NCBI GenBank assembly: GCA_029941095.1
Contig: JAPYRO010000048.1
Location: 1 to 8,292 of the forward strand
Direction of reading: 5' to 3'
Origin: Dehalococcoidia bacterium
GTDB taxonomy: Bacteria > Chloroflexota > Dehalococcoidia > UBA6926
Length of the DNA: 8,292 bases
Made by a program: the position numbers and the translations under genes. Below are positions 1 through 6,202 of this stretch, one piece after another. The notes beneath the pieces are model-generated. The model worked only from the letters and a program-made list of their open reading frames with translations, had not been told where the DNA came from and did no database searches. How positions within the stretch are numbered: the stretch's first letter is position 1; the number at the start of each line of letters is the position of its first letter.

Positions 1-174
1 ATGCCGTACAGCGTAACCATCCATACCTGAATTATCTGTTGGTGGCACAGAGACCATTGATTTTATATCTTCTGCTATGGTTAATCCTAGGGAGTCTAAA
101 ATGGGAGCTTGCACCGTTTTTAGCGGCTTTATGTTCTCCATAACGTGGTTGAGCGCTTCTTCAACTGATATCAT
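1..174 (-). CDS. moeA: MoeA, molybdopterin molybdenumtransferase (N-terminal 58 residues; cut by window edge)
   Basis: MoeA ligates molybdate to (adenylylated) molybdopterin in the cytoplasm, the last step of molybdenum cofactor synthesis. Only the first 58 codons are present; the gene runs off the left edge. What is seen: a helical start (MISVEEALNHVMENIKPLKT), a segment ILDSLGLTIAEDI (25-37) of the type found in MoeA domain I, and the near-diagnostic TDNSGMDGYAVR at 46-57, matching the family pattern DNSAMDGYA. The ATG at 174 is preceded by CAGGAT with 6 bases of spacing (plus-strand 181-186), a good ribosome-binding site. It starts 21 bases after the pheT stop, so it is probably cotranscribed with the phe genes. 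A molybdoenzyme use elsewhere in the genome is implied (inference). A MoeA fused to another domain cannot be excluded, since the C-terminus is missing. Confidence 0.88.
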   Translation of the reverse strand, partial: MISVEEALNHVMENIKPLKTVQAPILDSLGLTIAEDIKSMVSVPPTDNSGMDGYAVRH

Positions 175-195
175 TTGTTTATCCTGTATTCCATC

Positions 196-2636
196 CTACT
201 CTAACCTTAATTTTGAACCAGTTTTTTCGTCAAGTAGATTTAACAGTTGAGACAAGGCTATTTCCACTTCTTTGTCGGTTAATGTTCTTGACGGTGATTG
301 CCATACAACTTCGAATGATAGAGATTTGCGACCCTCTGGTATTTGAGACCCACTATAAATATCTAAAAGTGTAGATTTGGCAACCGAAGGAAAATTAACG
401 ATTATATCGTTTACGGCTCCCGAGGGAGTCGAGATATCGGTTATTAAATCTAATTGTCTTACAAGACTTGGGAATCGCGAGATTGGGTTCCAAGATAGTG
501 ATTCTGATTTCCTCAAGTTTGTAAGCGATTCCACGTTTATTTCAAATAGAGTAACTCTTTTTGTTTTTATCTCGAAAGCATCCAGTGTCGCTGGATGTAC
601 TTCGCCTATTACACCTATTTCTTGACCATCGATCGATATGGAAGCAGTTCTACCTGAAGTTAAGACACGATCAATTTTCGGTGTGAAAGATGGCTTAGCG
701 GATAGGGAATCTAAAAGTGATTCTATAATTCCTTTGCCATCAAAGAAATCCATCTCTCTGCTTTCAGAACTCCAACCTCTATCACTTTGCTCACCTCCGA
801 TCAATCCTAAAAGAGTCTCTTGTTCTTTCGGGGTTTCGTCTTTTACAGGTATATATATTTTGCTTAGTTCAAATATCTTTATCGAGTCGTTTCGCCCGAC
901 CTTCTCATTTCTTGCAAAAATATTTAAAAGGCTACCTCTAAGAGTGGTACGCAGAAATTCTTGGTCTGGTGATATTCGATTCCAAACTCTCATTGGTTCT
1001 TGTTCAGTTGGAATATTAATTGACTTTTGAATAGTTTCAATGGAAACCAAAGGGTAACTAATCGTTTCTTGTAAACCTAGAGATACAAGAATATTTTTGA
1101 CCGAGTCCTTTGTTATCCTGGTTTGATCATCTAATGCTTCTGGAAGATTTCCTGAAGGCAATGTAGAAGGAATAGAATCATACCCGATGATTCTTGCGAC
1201 CTCTTCTACCAGGTCTTCGGGTATCCGTATATCTGCTCTCCAGAAAGGGATTTCTGCTCGAACAGAGTACTCATTTCCATTCTGCGATGTGGTAGTTTTG
1301 AATCCTAGAGACTTCAAGGTGTCGGATACCTGATCTTTTCCGTAGTCGAGGCCTAGAACACTCTTTAATTTGCTAGAAGTTAAAGTTACGGATGATAGGT
1401 TATCGGAGTTTGGGTTCGTATCCATCGTTCCAAGGACTGCGTTCCCACCACATATGTCGACTATTAACTTGGTAGCACGTTTTAGTGCCTCCATCGGTAA
1501 AGTTATGGGTAAGGATTTTTCAAATCTAAGAGAAGCTTCGGTTCCTCTTTTTCCTGCTACTTCTAGTCTATGTCTTTGTACAGTCCGGCGGATAGATGCG
1601 AAATGAAAAGTGGCAGATTCCAATAGTATTTCTTTAGTGGTATTGTCTACTTCAGATCTTTGGCCACCCATCACACCTGCTAAACCTACTGGGCCCTTGG
1701 TGTCTGCTATTATTAGATCTGCTGAAGAAAGCTCATATGATTTACCATCGAGAGTTTCTATGACTTCTCCGCTTTTTGCTGGCCGTACTATAACTTTTCC
1801 TTCATTAAGCTTAGCTAGATCAAAAGCGTGTAGTGGTTGCCCATATTCGAGCATAACGTAATTTGTTATATCGACGACACTACTTATGGGTCGGACCCCT
1901 GCTGATTTTAATCGTAATTGCATCCATCCTGGTGAAGGACTATCCGCAGATATTTCTTGGACTACACTTGTGGTGTAGCGTGGGGCCAAATTTGCATCAA
2001 TAACATCGACTACATCCATTTCTTTAATGTTGAGTTTGCTGTTTTCTTTGTAAGTGGTATTAGGCATGTTAACGGTTTTGCCAATAATTGCTGCCACTTC
2101 CCAAGCTACCCCTATCATAGATAACCAATCTGGCCTGTTAGGAGTGGCTTCAACTTCTAGCGTGGTGTCCCCTAGGTATTCATCCATGGATATCCCAGCA
2201 GAAGCGTCCGAGGGAAGAACTAGAATACCTTCGTGATCGTCACTAATTTGTAACTCGCGTTCAGAGCAAACCATTCCTTCTGATGTAATTCCTCTAATTT
2301 TTGCCGGCTTTAGAGTAACTATTATTTTTCTTTCAGCATCATAAACTTCTGATCCAATCAGAGCTAAAGGTACCTTTGCCCTTCTTCTATGTTAGGTGCA
2401 CCGCATACAACCGTAAGGCTCTCTTTTCCTATATCGATAGTCGCTAATTTCAGGCGATCAGCGTTAGGATGCTGGACCAATTTTGTGACATTCCCCACTA
2501 GTATGTTATTCCAGCCTCCCCCAATTTTCTCTATGTTGCTTACTTCTAGTCCAACCATGGTAAGTTTTTCAGCTAGCTCCTCCGCAGAGTAGTCAAAGTC
2601 TACATATTCTTTAAGCCATTTTAGGGAAATACGCAT
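196..2636 (-). CDS. pheT: PheT, phenylalanyl-tRNA synthetase beta subunit, interrupted by a one-base frameshift
   Basis: Beta subunit of the (alpha-beta)2 enzyme that charges tRNA-Phe; it binds tRNA and edits Tyr-tRNA-Phe. The start MRISLKWLKEYV at 2636 is the canonical PheT N-terminus, though its ribosome-binding site is weak. Frame one runs 90 codons to a TAG at 2366-2364. The homologous protein resumes in another frame after residue 87 (KVPLALIGSEVYDAE), giving 813 residues if corrected, the usual PheT length. Domains in corrected numbering: tRNA-binding OB fold with HPNADRLKL (57-65); B3/B4 editing region with SSVVDITNYV (252-261), GLAGVMGG (318-325) and RFEK (371-374); B5 with FWRADIRIPEDLVEEVARII (465-484); FDX-ACB anticodon-binding domain from about 717 (NPISRFPS) to the end. 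The longest intact single-frame piece is 196-2274. Without correction neither piece would be functional. The fault is most likely a sequencing or assembly indel, since phe genes are essential. Confidence 0.93.
2364..2378 (-). other. Frameshift site in pheT (one base short in an A-run)
   Basis: Reading the minus strand, codons ...GAA GAA GGG CAA AGG TAC CTT TAG end frame one. If the run AAA (plus-strand TTT at 2375-2377) had one more A, the reading would be GGG CAA AAG GTA CCT TTA. That gives GQKVPL, the family sequence here, and joins the two frames without loss. The in-frame stop is at 2366-2364. No classical X-XXY-YYZ slippery heptamer is in the correct phase, so programmed -1 frameshifting is not supported. 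A homopolymer indel error or a recent mutation is the better explanation. Confidence 0.88.
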
Positions 2637-2664
2637 TCTTTAGTCGCCTTGCCAATCGATAGTA

Positions 2665-2913
2665 TTATTCAACATGTTCGTGGGTTCCCTCTCCTTCAGA
2701 TATCTCGGCATCCATTGCCTCATGTTTCTCAGAGATTGGGAATTTGGGAGGGTTATGTGATGTTGATCTTACAACGTATAATTTTCCACAACCATGACAA
2801 TGAAAACGGTGAGGTGTAAGTGATGTTTTTAGTTCACTGTGCCCTTCGTAAAAGACAAGGGCATTGCAACTTGGGCAAGGTTGGTTAGTGGGTACCGCTT
2901 TATCTGATGCCAT
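2665..2913 (-). CDS. Small zinc-ribbon protein inside the phe operon
   Basis: An 82-residue protein with two CxxC knuckles: CPSC at 13-16 and CHGC at 39-42, spaced 22 residues apart. This is the layout of a zinc ribbon, and the second knuckle continues CGKLYVV as in many ribbon beta-hairpins. Histidines at 35, 38 and 40 flank it. The C-terminal 25 residues are acidic and histidine-bearing (SEGEGTHEHVE) and probably disordered. No signal peptide or membrane segment is seen, so it is probably cytoplasmic. The ATG start at 2913 has a GGG-containing stretch about 11 bases upstream, a mediocre ribosome-binding site. It follows the 81-residue gene by 18 bases and precedes pheT by 28. I do not recognise the family; nucleic-acid binding or metal storage/delivery would be guesses. 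Coding status is supported by the cysteine pattern and operon spacing. Confidence 0.75.
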   Translation of the reverse strand: MASDKAVPTNQPCPSCNALVFYEGHSELKTSLTPHRFHCHGCGKLYVVRSTSHNPPKFPISEKHEAMDAEISEGEGTHEHVE

Positions 2914-2931
2914 ATTGATATTTGCCCTTTC

Positions 2932-3177
2932 TCAATTAATTAGTTTATTCAAAGCAGTTTTCTCACTGCTTTGAATTTGTTTAATGACCTTATTTCCTGA
3001 ATTAATGCTCATAGAATTAAGGAACTGTTTTTGACTACCTCTGAGCTCATCTGATAAATCCAGTAAGAAAGTATGGTTATTTTCATCAGTGTGGTGAGCG
3101 GCAAAATCAATACAAGCCAGTATAGCTCCAAATTTTATTGGATCCAGATCCAAGTGTACAGAAAAAGTTTGTTCCAT
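2932..3177 (-). CDS. Unrecognised 81-residue protein between pheS and the zinc-ribbon gene
   Basis: I do not recognise this protein. It opens MEQTFSVHLDLDPIKFGAIL, which reads like a beta strand followed by a helix. A mildly hydrophobic helix (about 16-28) with paired histidines follows, then LLDLSDELRGSQKQFLNSM (about 39-57) and a lysine-rich C-terminus. It has one cysteine and no signal peptide or convincing membrane span. The ATG at 3177 is chosen because AGGTGAT lies 4 bases upstream (3182-3188). A GTG at 3186, nine bases further up in the same frame, falls inside that ribosome-binding site and is unlikely to be the start. The gene lies 17 bases after the pheS stop and 18 before the zinc-ribbon start, so it is almost certainly in the phe transcript. 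Good start signal, tight spacing and no overlap with another gene support real coding. Confidence 0.68.
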   Translation of the reverse strand: MEQTFSVHLDLDPIKFGAILACIDFAAHHTDENNHTFLLDLSDELRGSQKQFLNSMSINSGNKVIKQIQSSEKTALNKLIN

Positions 3178-3181
3178 TAGA

Positions 3182-3188
3182 ATCACCT
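3182..3188 (-). promoter_or_regulatory. Ribosome-binding site deciding the start of the 81-residue gene
   Basis: Minus-strand AGGTGAT ends 4 bases before the ATG at 3177. It overlaps the alternative GTG at 3186-3184, which favours the ATG as the true start. Confidence 0.65.
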
Positions 3189-3194
3189 AATTCC

Positions 3195-4247
3195 TTAAAA
3201 TTGTTCGAGAAAGCGAAGATCGTTGGTGTAAAAATGTCGAATGTCGTCGATTCCATGTTTTAACATTGATATTCTTTCGGGTCCCATACCAAAAGCAAAG
3301 CCTGTATAAACGTCGGGATCGTATCCGACACGTTTGAGGACATCTGGATGAACCATTCCTGCTCCCATAATTTCAATCCATCCGGTATTGGAGCAAACTC
3401 TGCAGCCGATGCCATCACAACTGAAACAATCTATAGACATGTCTACACCAGGTTCAACAAACGGGAAAAAATCGCATCGGAATCTAATTTTCCGTTCCGC
3501 GCCAAATAATTTTCGTGCAAACGTGTATAAAGTTCCTTTTAGATCTGCAAAAGTTATCCCTTTATCCACTGCCAGGCCCTCTATCTGGAAGAACATTGAC
3601 TCATGTGTAGTATCTGTAGCTTCGTGTCTGTAACATCTACCAGGGACAATCACTCTAATAGGCGGCTCTTGATTCTCCATTGTGCGTATTTGCATTGGGG
3701 AGGTGTGTGTTCTTAATAAAAGTGGTCGTATTCCTTCTTCATTATTATAATCTAGCCACAGTGTATCCCATTGATCCCGAGCCGGATGATCCGGAGGTAT
3801 ATTTAACGCTTCGAAATTATAATAATCGGATTCAACCTCTGGGCCGTCCACAATTTGGTATCCCAGATTTACAAATATCGAACTAATTTCTCTTATAGTT
3901 TGTGTTGTCGGATGTAATTTTCCCAGTGTTTGTTTTCGACCAGGAAGTGATACATCTATTGTTTCCTCTAATAATTTTTCTTGAAGTTCTGAGTTTTTGA
4001 TTTCTTGAAGGCGTTCGTTATACCCTATTTCAAGTGTATCTCTTAATTTATTTGCAGCGATGCCCACTTCTCTTCTATCTTCAATAGGCAATTTGGGTAA
4101 TTCCTCCAATAATTTTGGAAGCTGTCCGTTACGCCTTCCTTGGTAATTTATTCGCCATTCGTCTAAACCTTGTTCGGTTTCTATTTGTTTTAGATCTGAC
4201 ATGGCATGCTTCTCCAAGGAGATAAGCTGTTCCTTTATCGACGTCAT
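3195..4247 (-). CDS. pheS: PheS, phenylalanyl-tRNA synthetase alpha subunit
   Basis: Catalytic alpha subunit of the class II (alpha-beta)2 enzyme joining phenylalanine to tRNA-Phe in the cytoplasm. It is full length at 350 residues. An N-terminal coiled-coil arm occupies about 1-95. The catalytic core then shows GPEVESDYYNFEALN (135-149, motif 1 region), HTSPMQIR (181-188, substrate-pocket loop), motif 2 GRCYRHEATDTTHESMFFQ (203-221), FFPFVEPGVDMS (260-271) and motif 3 GFAFGMGPERISMLK (316-330), ending DIRHFYTNDLRFLEQF. Between the Phe pocket and GWIEIMGAGMVHP lies a four-cysteine cluster, C274, C277, C282 and C285, probably a structural metal site seen in many but not all bacterial PheS. The ATG at 4247 gives the expected N-terminal helix but has only a weak ribosome-binding site. 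First gene of the operon, with a promoter 59-88 bases upstream. No T-box leader is evident. Confidence 0.97.
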   Translation of the reverse strand: MTSIKEQLISLEKHAMSDLKQIETEQGLDEWRINYQGRRNGQLPKLLEELPKLPIEDRREVGIAANKLRDTLEIGYNERLQEIKNSELQEKLLEETIDVSLPGRKQTLGKLHPTTQTIREISSIFVNLGYQIVDGPEVESDYYNFEALNIPPDHPARDQWDTLWLDYNNEEGIRPLLLRTHTSPMQIRTMENQEPPIRVIVPGRCYRHEATDTTHESMFFQIEGLAVDKGITFADLKGTLYTFARKLFGAERKIRFRCDFFPFVEPGVDMSIDCFSCDGIGCRVCSNTGWIEIMGAGMVHPDVLKRVGYDPDVYTGFAFGMGPERISMLKHGIDDIRHFYTNDLRFLEQF

Positions 4248-4305
4248 AAGAAGGGTCCAATCTTTCTTTGTTTTGCCATTTTCTTAAATTATGTTTTACC
4301 TAGAT

Positions 4306-4335
4306 AGTATAAAATATCAATAAATTAAGGGTCAA
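4306..4335 (-). promoter_or_regulatory. Sigma70-type promoter for the phe operon
   Basis: On the minus strand, TTGACC (4335-4330) is followed by an AT-rich 18-base spacer and TATACT (4311-4306), each matching five of six consensus bases. Transcription would begin near 4299, leaving a leader of about 50 bases before pheS. That is too short for a T-box or a large riboswitch, and I see no leader-peptide attenuator. The promoter lies just downstream of the HicB-like stop, so the phe operon appears to have its own start. Confidence 0.6.
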
Positions 4336-4350
4336 CGAGACATAGCTCCT

Positions 4351-4851
4351 TCATGATTCCAAAACAATATTCTTGTTAATTACCATTTGGATTATATTTG
4401 ATTCAGTTTGAATATAGCCCATGAATTCGTCATGTGTCATCCCTGAGTGACGTATTAGCGCCCTTAAGGCCCCTGGCTTAATGTTTCCTTTTACGGGGTT
4501 TTCTTGGACCGTCAGAGTTAAAGGGCCCATTTCGTTTTCTGCAAGAGGGCTTTGAGAAAGATCATCGGATTGTACCAAAACTTCAACTGCTTCCAATGCG
4601 AGACTTAGGTTTTCTCTTTGTCTTGATGCTAGGATTTCAAACATTTCATCGGCAATTTGGTCTATAGAATCTTCAGGAGCATTAAGATCGTCCTCTTGCC
4701 AGGCGCTAGCGGCCGATATTATTGCTACCCTGATATTTTCTATAGCACTTTCTTTGTTTTCTCCTTGAGCTACACAACCTGGCATGCTTGGGCAATGTGC
4801 TGAGAAGCCTCCAGTATTTTCGGGTTCCAATATAACTGTATATTTTAGCAA
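4351..4851 (-). CDS. HicB-like antitoxin-family protein with a HicA-like C-terminal tail
   Basis: A 166-residue protein. Residues 1-50 (LKYTVILEPENTGGFSAHCP, SMPGCVAQGENKESAIENIR) are a clear HicB N-terminal domain, the degenerate RNase-H fold of HicB antitoxins. Residues about 52-110 are acidic and helical (linker). Residues 111-147, containing KGNIKPGALRALIRHSGMTH and then DEFMGYI, resemble the conserved C-terminal part of HicA toxins (pattern kpGtLrsIlrqaGlt-eeF). The N-terminal half of HicA with its catalytic GSH histidine is absent. No ribbon-helix-helix or HTH DNA-binding tail is obvious. The start is TTG at 4851, supported by AAGGAGG 5 bases upstream and by HicB domains beginning with this strand. 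No HicA gene is adjacent, so it is an orphan: perhaps an antitoxin remnant, an anti-toxin decoy or a repurposed regulator. It is divergent from the MFS gene across about 80 bases. Confidence 0.85.
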   Translation of the reverse strand: MLKYTVILEPENTGGFSAHCPSMPGCVAQGENKESAIENIRVAIISAASAWQEDDLNAPEDSIDQIADEMFEILASRQRENLSLALEAVEVLVQSDDLSQSPLAENEMGPLTLTVQENPVKGNIKPGALRALIRHSGMTHDEFMGYIQTESNIIQMVINKNIVLES

Positions 4852-4856
4852 CGATT

Positions 4857-4863
4857 CCTCCTT
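4857..4863 (-). promoter_or_regulatory. Strong ribosome-binding site fixing the TTG start of the HicB-like gene
   Basis: Minus-strand AAGGAGG, a perfect anti-16S match, ends 5 bases before TTG at 4851-4849. No ATG alternative at the expected HicB N-terminus exists, so TTG is taken as the start. Confidence 0.8.
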
Positions 4864-4870
4864 AAAATAC

Positions 4871-4884
4871 TATTGTATACAATA
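4871..4884. promoter_or_regulatory. 14-bp perfect palindrome, candidate operator
   Basis: TATTGTATACAATA is a perfect inverted repeat centred on GTATAC. It lies 7 bases upstream of the HicB-like ribosome-binding site and 47 bases before the MFS ATG. GTATAC-centred palindromes occur among operators of GntR-family regulators (from memory). HicB-type proteins also bind inverted repeats at their own promoters. It could overlap a minus-strand -10 element (TACAAT, 4877-4872). Function is inferred only from symmetry and position. Confidence 0.45.
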
Positions 4885-4930
4885 ACATCCTTGTTGATAT
4901 TTGTTATTGATATGCTTTATGCTCCTTGAT

Positions 4931-6196
4931 ATGATCCCAGAACACAATAATTTTGACTCTAAGTTCAAGTTCAATAAAATTTATTTTGGTTGGTTTATCG
5001 TAGCCACAATGGTGGCGGTAACTTTTGCGCAAACAGCGTTGTATAATCCAGCTCTTAGTGTTTTTTTGAAACCCATAACCGAGGAATTTGGATGGACACG
5101 ATCTGTGTTTGCGGGAGCTATTACAATTGGCACTATCTTAGGCGGGATACTTGCTTTAGTCATTGGGCCAATTCTTGATAAAAAAGGGGCGAAAACGGTT
5201 CTCTTTTTTGGATTTATCTTTTTTGGTATGGCTGTGGGATCAATATTTTTTGTAAATCACTTGTGGCAATTTTATATGGCAGTGGTAACAGGGCGATTTA
5301 TTATAGCCGGTTTGTTACAAGTTGCTCCCGGAGTCGTAGTTTCAAAGTGGTTTGTTAAGCGCAGAGGAAGAGCCACAGCTTTTGCCGTTGTGGGGACTAG
5401 GTTTGGGCAAATGTCTATGCCACTATTAGCCCAAATATCCTTATCGATTGTCGGTTGGCGTAGCGCTTCAGTTGTTTTGGCATTATTGGTGTGGGTCACA
5501 ACGCTTATACCGATTTTATTGTTTTTAAAGAGGCAACCTGAAGATATTGGTTTATTACCTGATGGCATGAAATCGAATGAGGGCGTATCCGATCAATCGA
5601 TCGAAACTACGTATAGTCTCAAAGAAGCCATTAGAACTCCAGCTTTCTATTTTATTTTGATAGCTACGAGTGGCCTTATGTTTAATATCGGTGGTATAAA
5701 TTTTAATTTATTTCCCTATTTGACTGATAAAGGGATACCTGAAGATTCGGCGATTAGTATATTGACATTCTGGGCTGGGGTTAGTGCAGTGGGGGCTCTG
5801 GGAATCGGTTTTGTGGTGGAGAAATTTCCCATACGGATCGTGATGGCCGTGGGATTTTTAGTAGTGACGTTGGGTGTAGTCATACTGATGTTAACGACAA
5901 ATTTATACTATGCATATTCTTTTGCGCTTGTTCATGGTTTAGCTTTTGGAGCCCTACCTATGTTGATACAACTAGTTTGGGCTGAATATTTTGGTCGTGC
6001 GCACCAGGGTGCGATTAGAGGATTTGTTACACCTATTCAGTTGGTGATCCAGGCTGGCGGACCACTTGCCGGGACTTTTATGTATGACATTATGGGAGAT
6101 TATTATTATGCTCTGATTTTGTTTGCTCTGATTTACCTTATTTCTGCTGTATCTATTTTAATGGCAAAACCTTTACTGAGACCCCAATATGATTGA
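4931..6196 (+). CDS. MFS transporter, 12 TM (paralogue of the convergent MFS gene)
   Basis: Inner-membrane secondary carrier, 421 residues from the ATG at 4931. Twelve hydrophobic spans can be traced, six on each side of a polar loop at about 212-235. Seen in order: IYFGWFIVAT (TM1), FGWTRS before TM2, motif A GPILDKKGAKTV (79-90) in loop 2-3, LWQFY (TM4 entry), KRRGRA (143-148), GWRSAS (175-180), then the loop signature RQPEDIGLLPDG (201-212), KEAIRTPAFY opening the second half, and WAEYFGR (350-356). This resembles MFS carriers grouped with monocarboxylate/oxalate-formate-type transporters; the substrate cannot be read from sequence. The start is uncertain: ATG at 4919 and TTG at 4901 are in frame, but none of the three has a recognisable ribosome-binding site. 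The 4901 version would add an odd hydrophobic MLLICFMLLD. It ends 6 bases from the convergent MFS gene. Confidence 0.92.
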   Translation: MIPEHNNFDSKFKFNKIYFGWFIVATMVAVTFAQTALYNPALSVFLKPITEEFGWTRSVFAGAITIGTILGGILALVIGPILDKKGAKTVLFFGFIFFGMAVGSIFFVNHLWQFYMAVVTGRFIIAGLLQVAPGVVVSKWFVKRRGRATAFAVVGTRFGQMSMPLLAQISLSIVGWRSASVVLALLVWVTTLIPILLFLKRQPEDIGLLPDGMKSNEGVSDQSIETTYSLKEAIRTPAFYFILIATSGLMFNIGGINFNLFPYLTDKGIPEDSAISILTFWAGVSAVGALGIGFVVEKFPIRIVMAVGFLVVTLGVVILMLTTNLYYAYSFALVHGLAFGALPMLIQLVWAEYFGRAHQGAIRGFVTPIQLVIQAGGPLAGTFMYDIMGDYYYALILFALIYLISAVSILMAKPLLRPQYD

Positions 6197-6202
6197 ATTT
6201 GC

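Noticed and set aside
377..1030. Plus-strand open frames of 82 and 130 codons opposite pheT
   Set aside because: They are antisense shadows of a strongly matched PheT, with no family resemblance.
2364..2378. Programmed ribosomal frameshift in pheT
   Set aside because: The zero-frame codons GGG CAA AGG do not form an X-XXY-YYZ slippery site, and PheT is not known for recoding; a one-base indel explains it better.
3680..3886. Plus-strand 68-codon frame opposite pheS
   Set aside because: Antisense to conserved PheS catalytic sequence; no recognisable domain.
4248..4305. T-box or leader-peptide attenuator upstream of pheS
   Set aside because: The predicted leader is only about 50 bases, with no Phe-rich leader ORF and no terminator hairpin.
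4901..4930. TTG at 4901 as the MFS start
   Set aside because: It has no ribosome-binding site and would add a hydrophobic ten-residue stretch ahead of a polar N-terminus; ATG at 4931 (or 4919) is more plausible.
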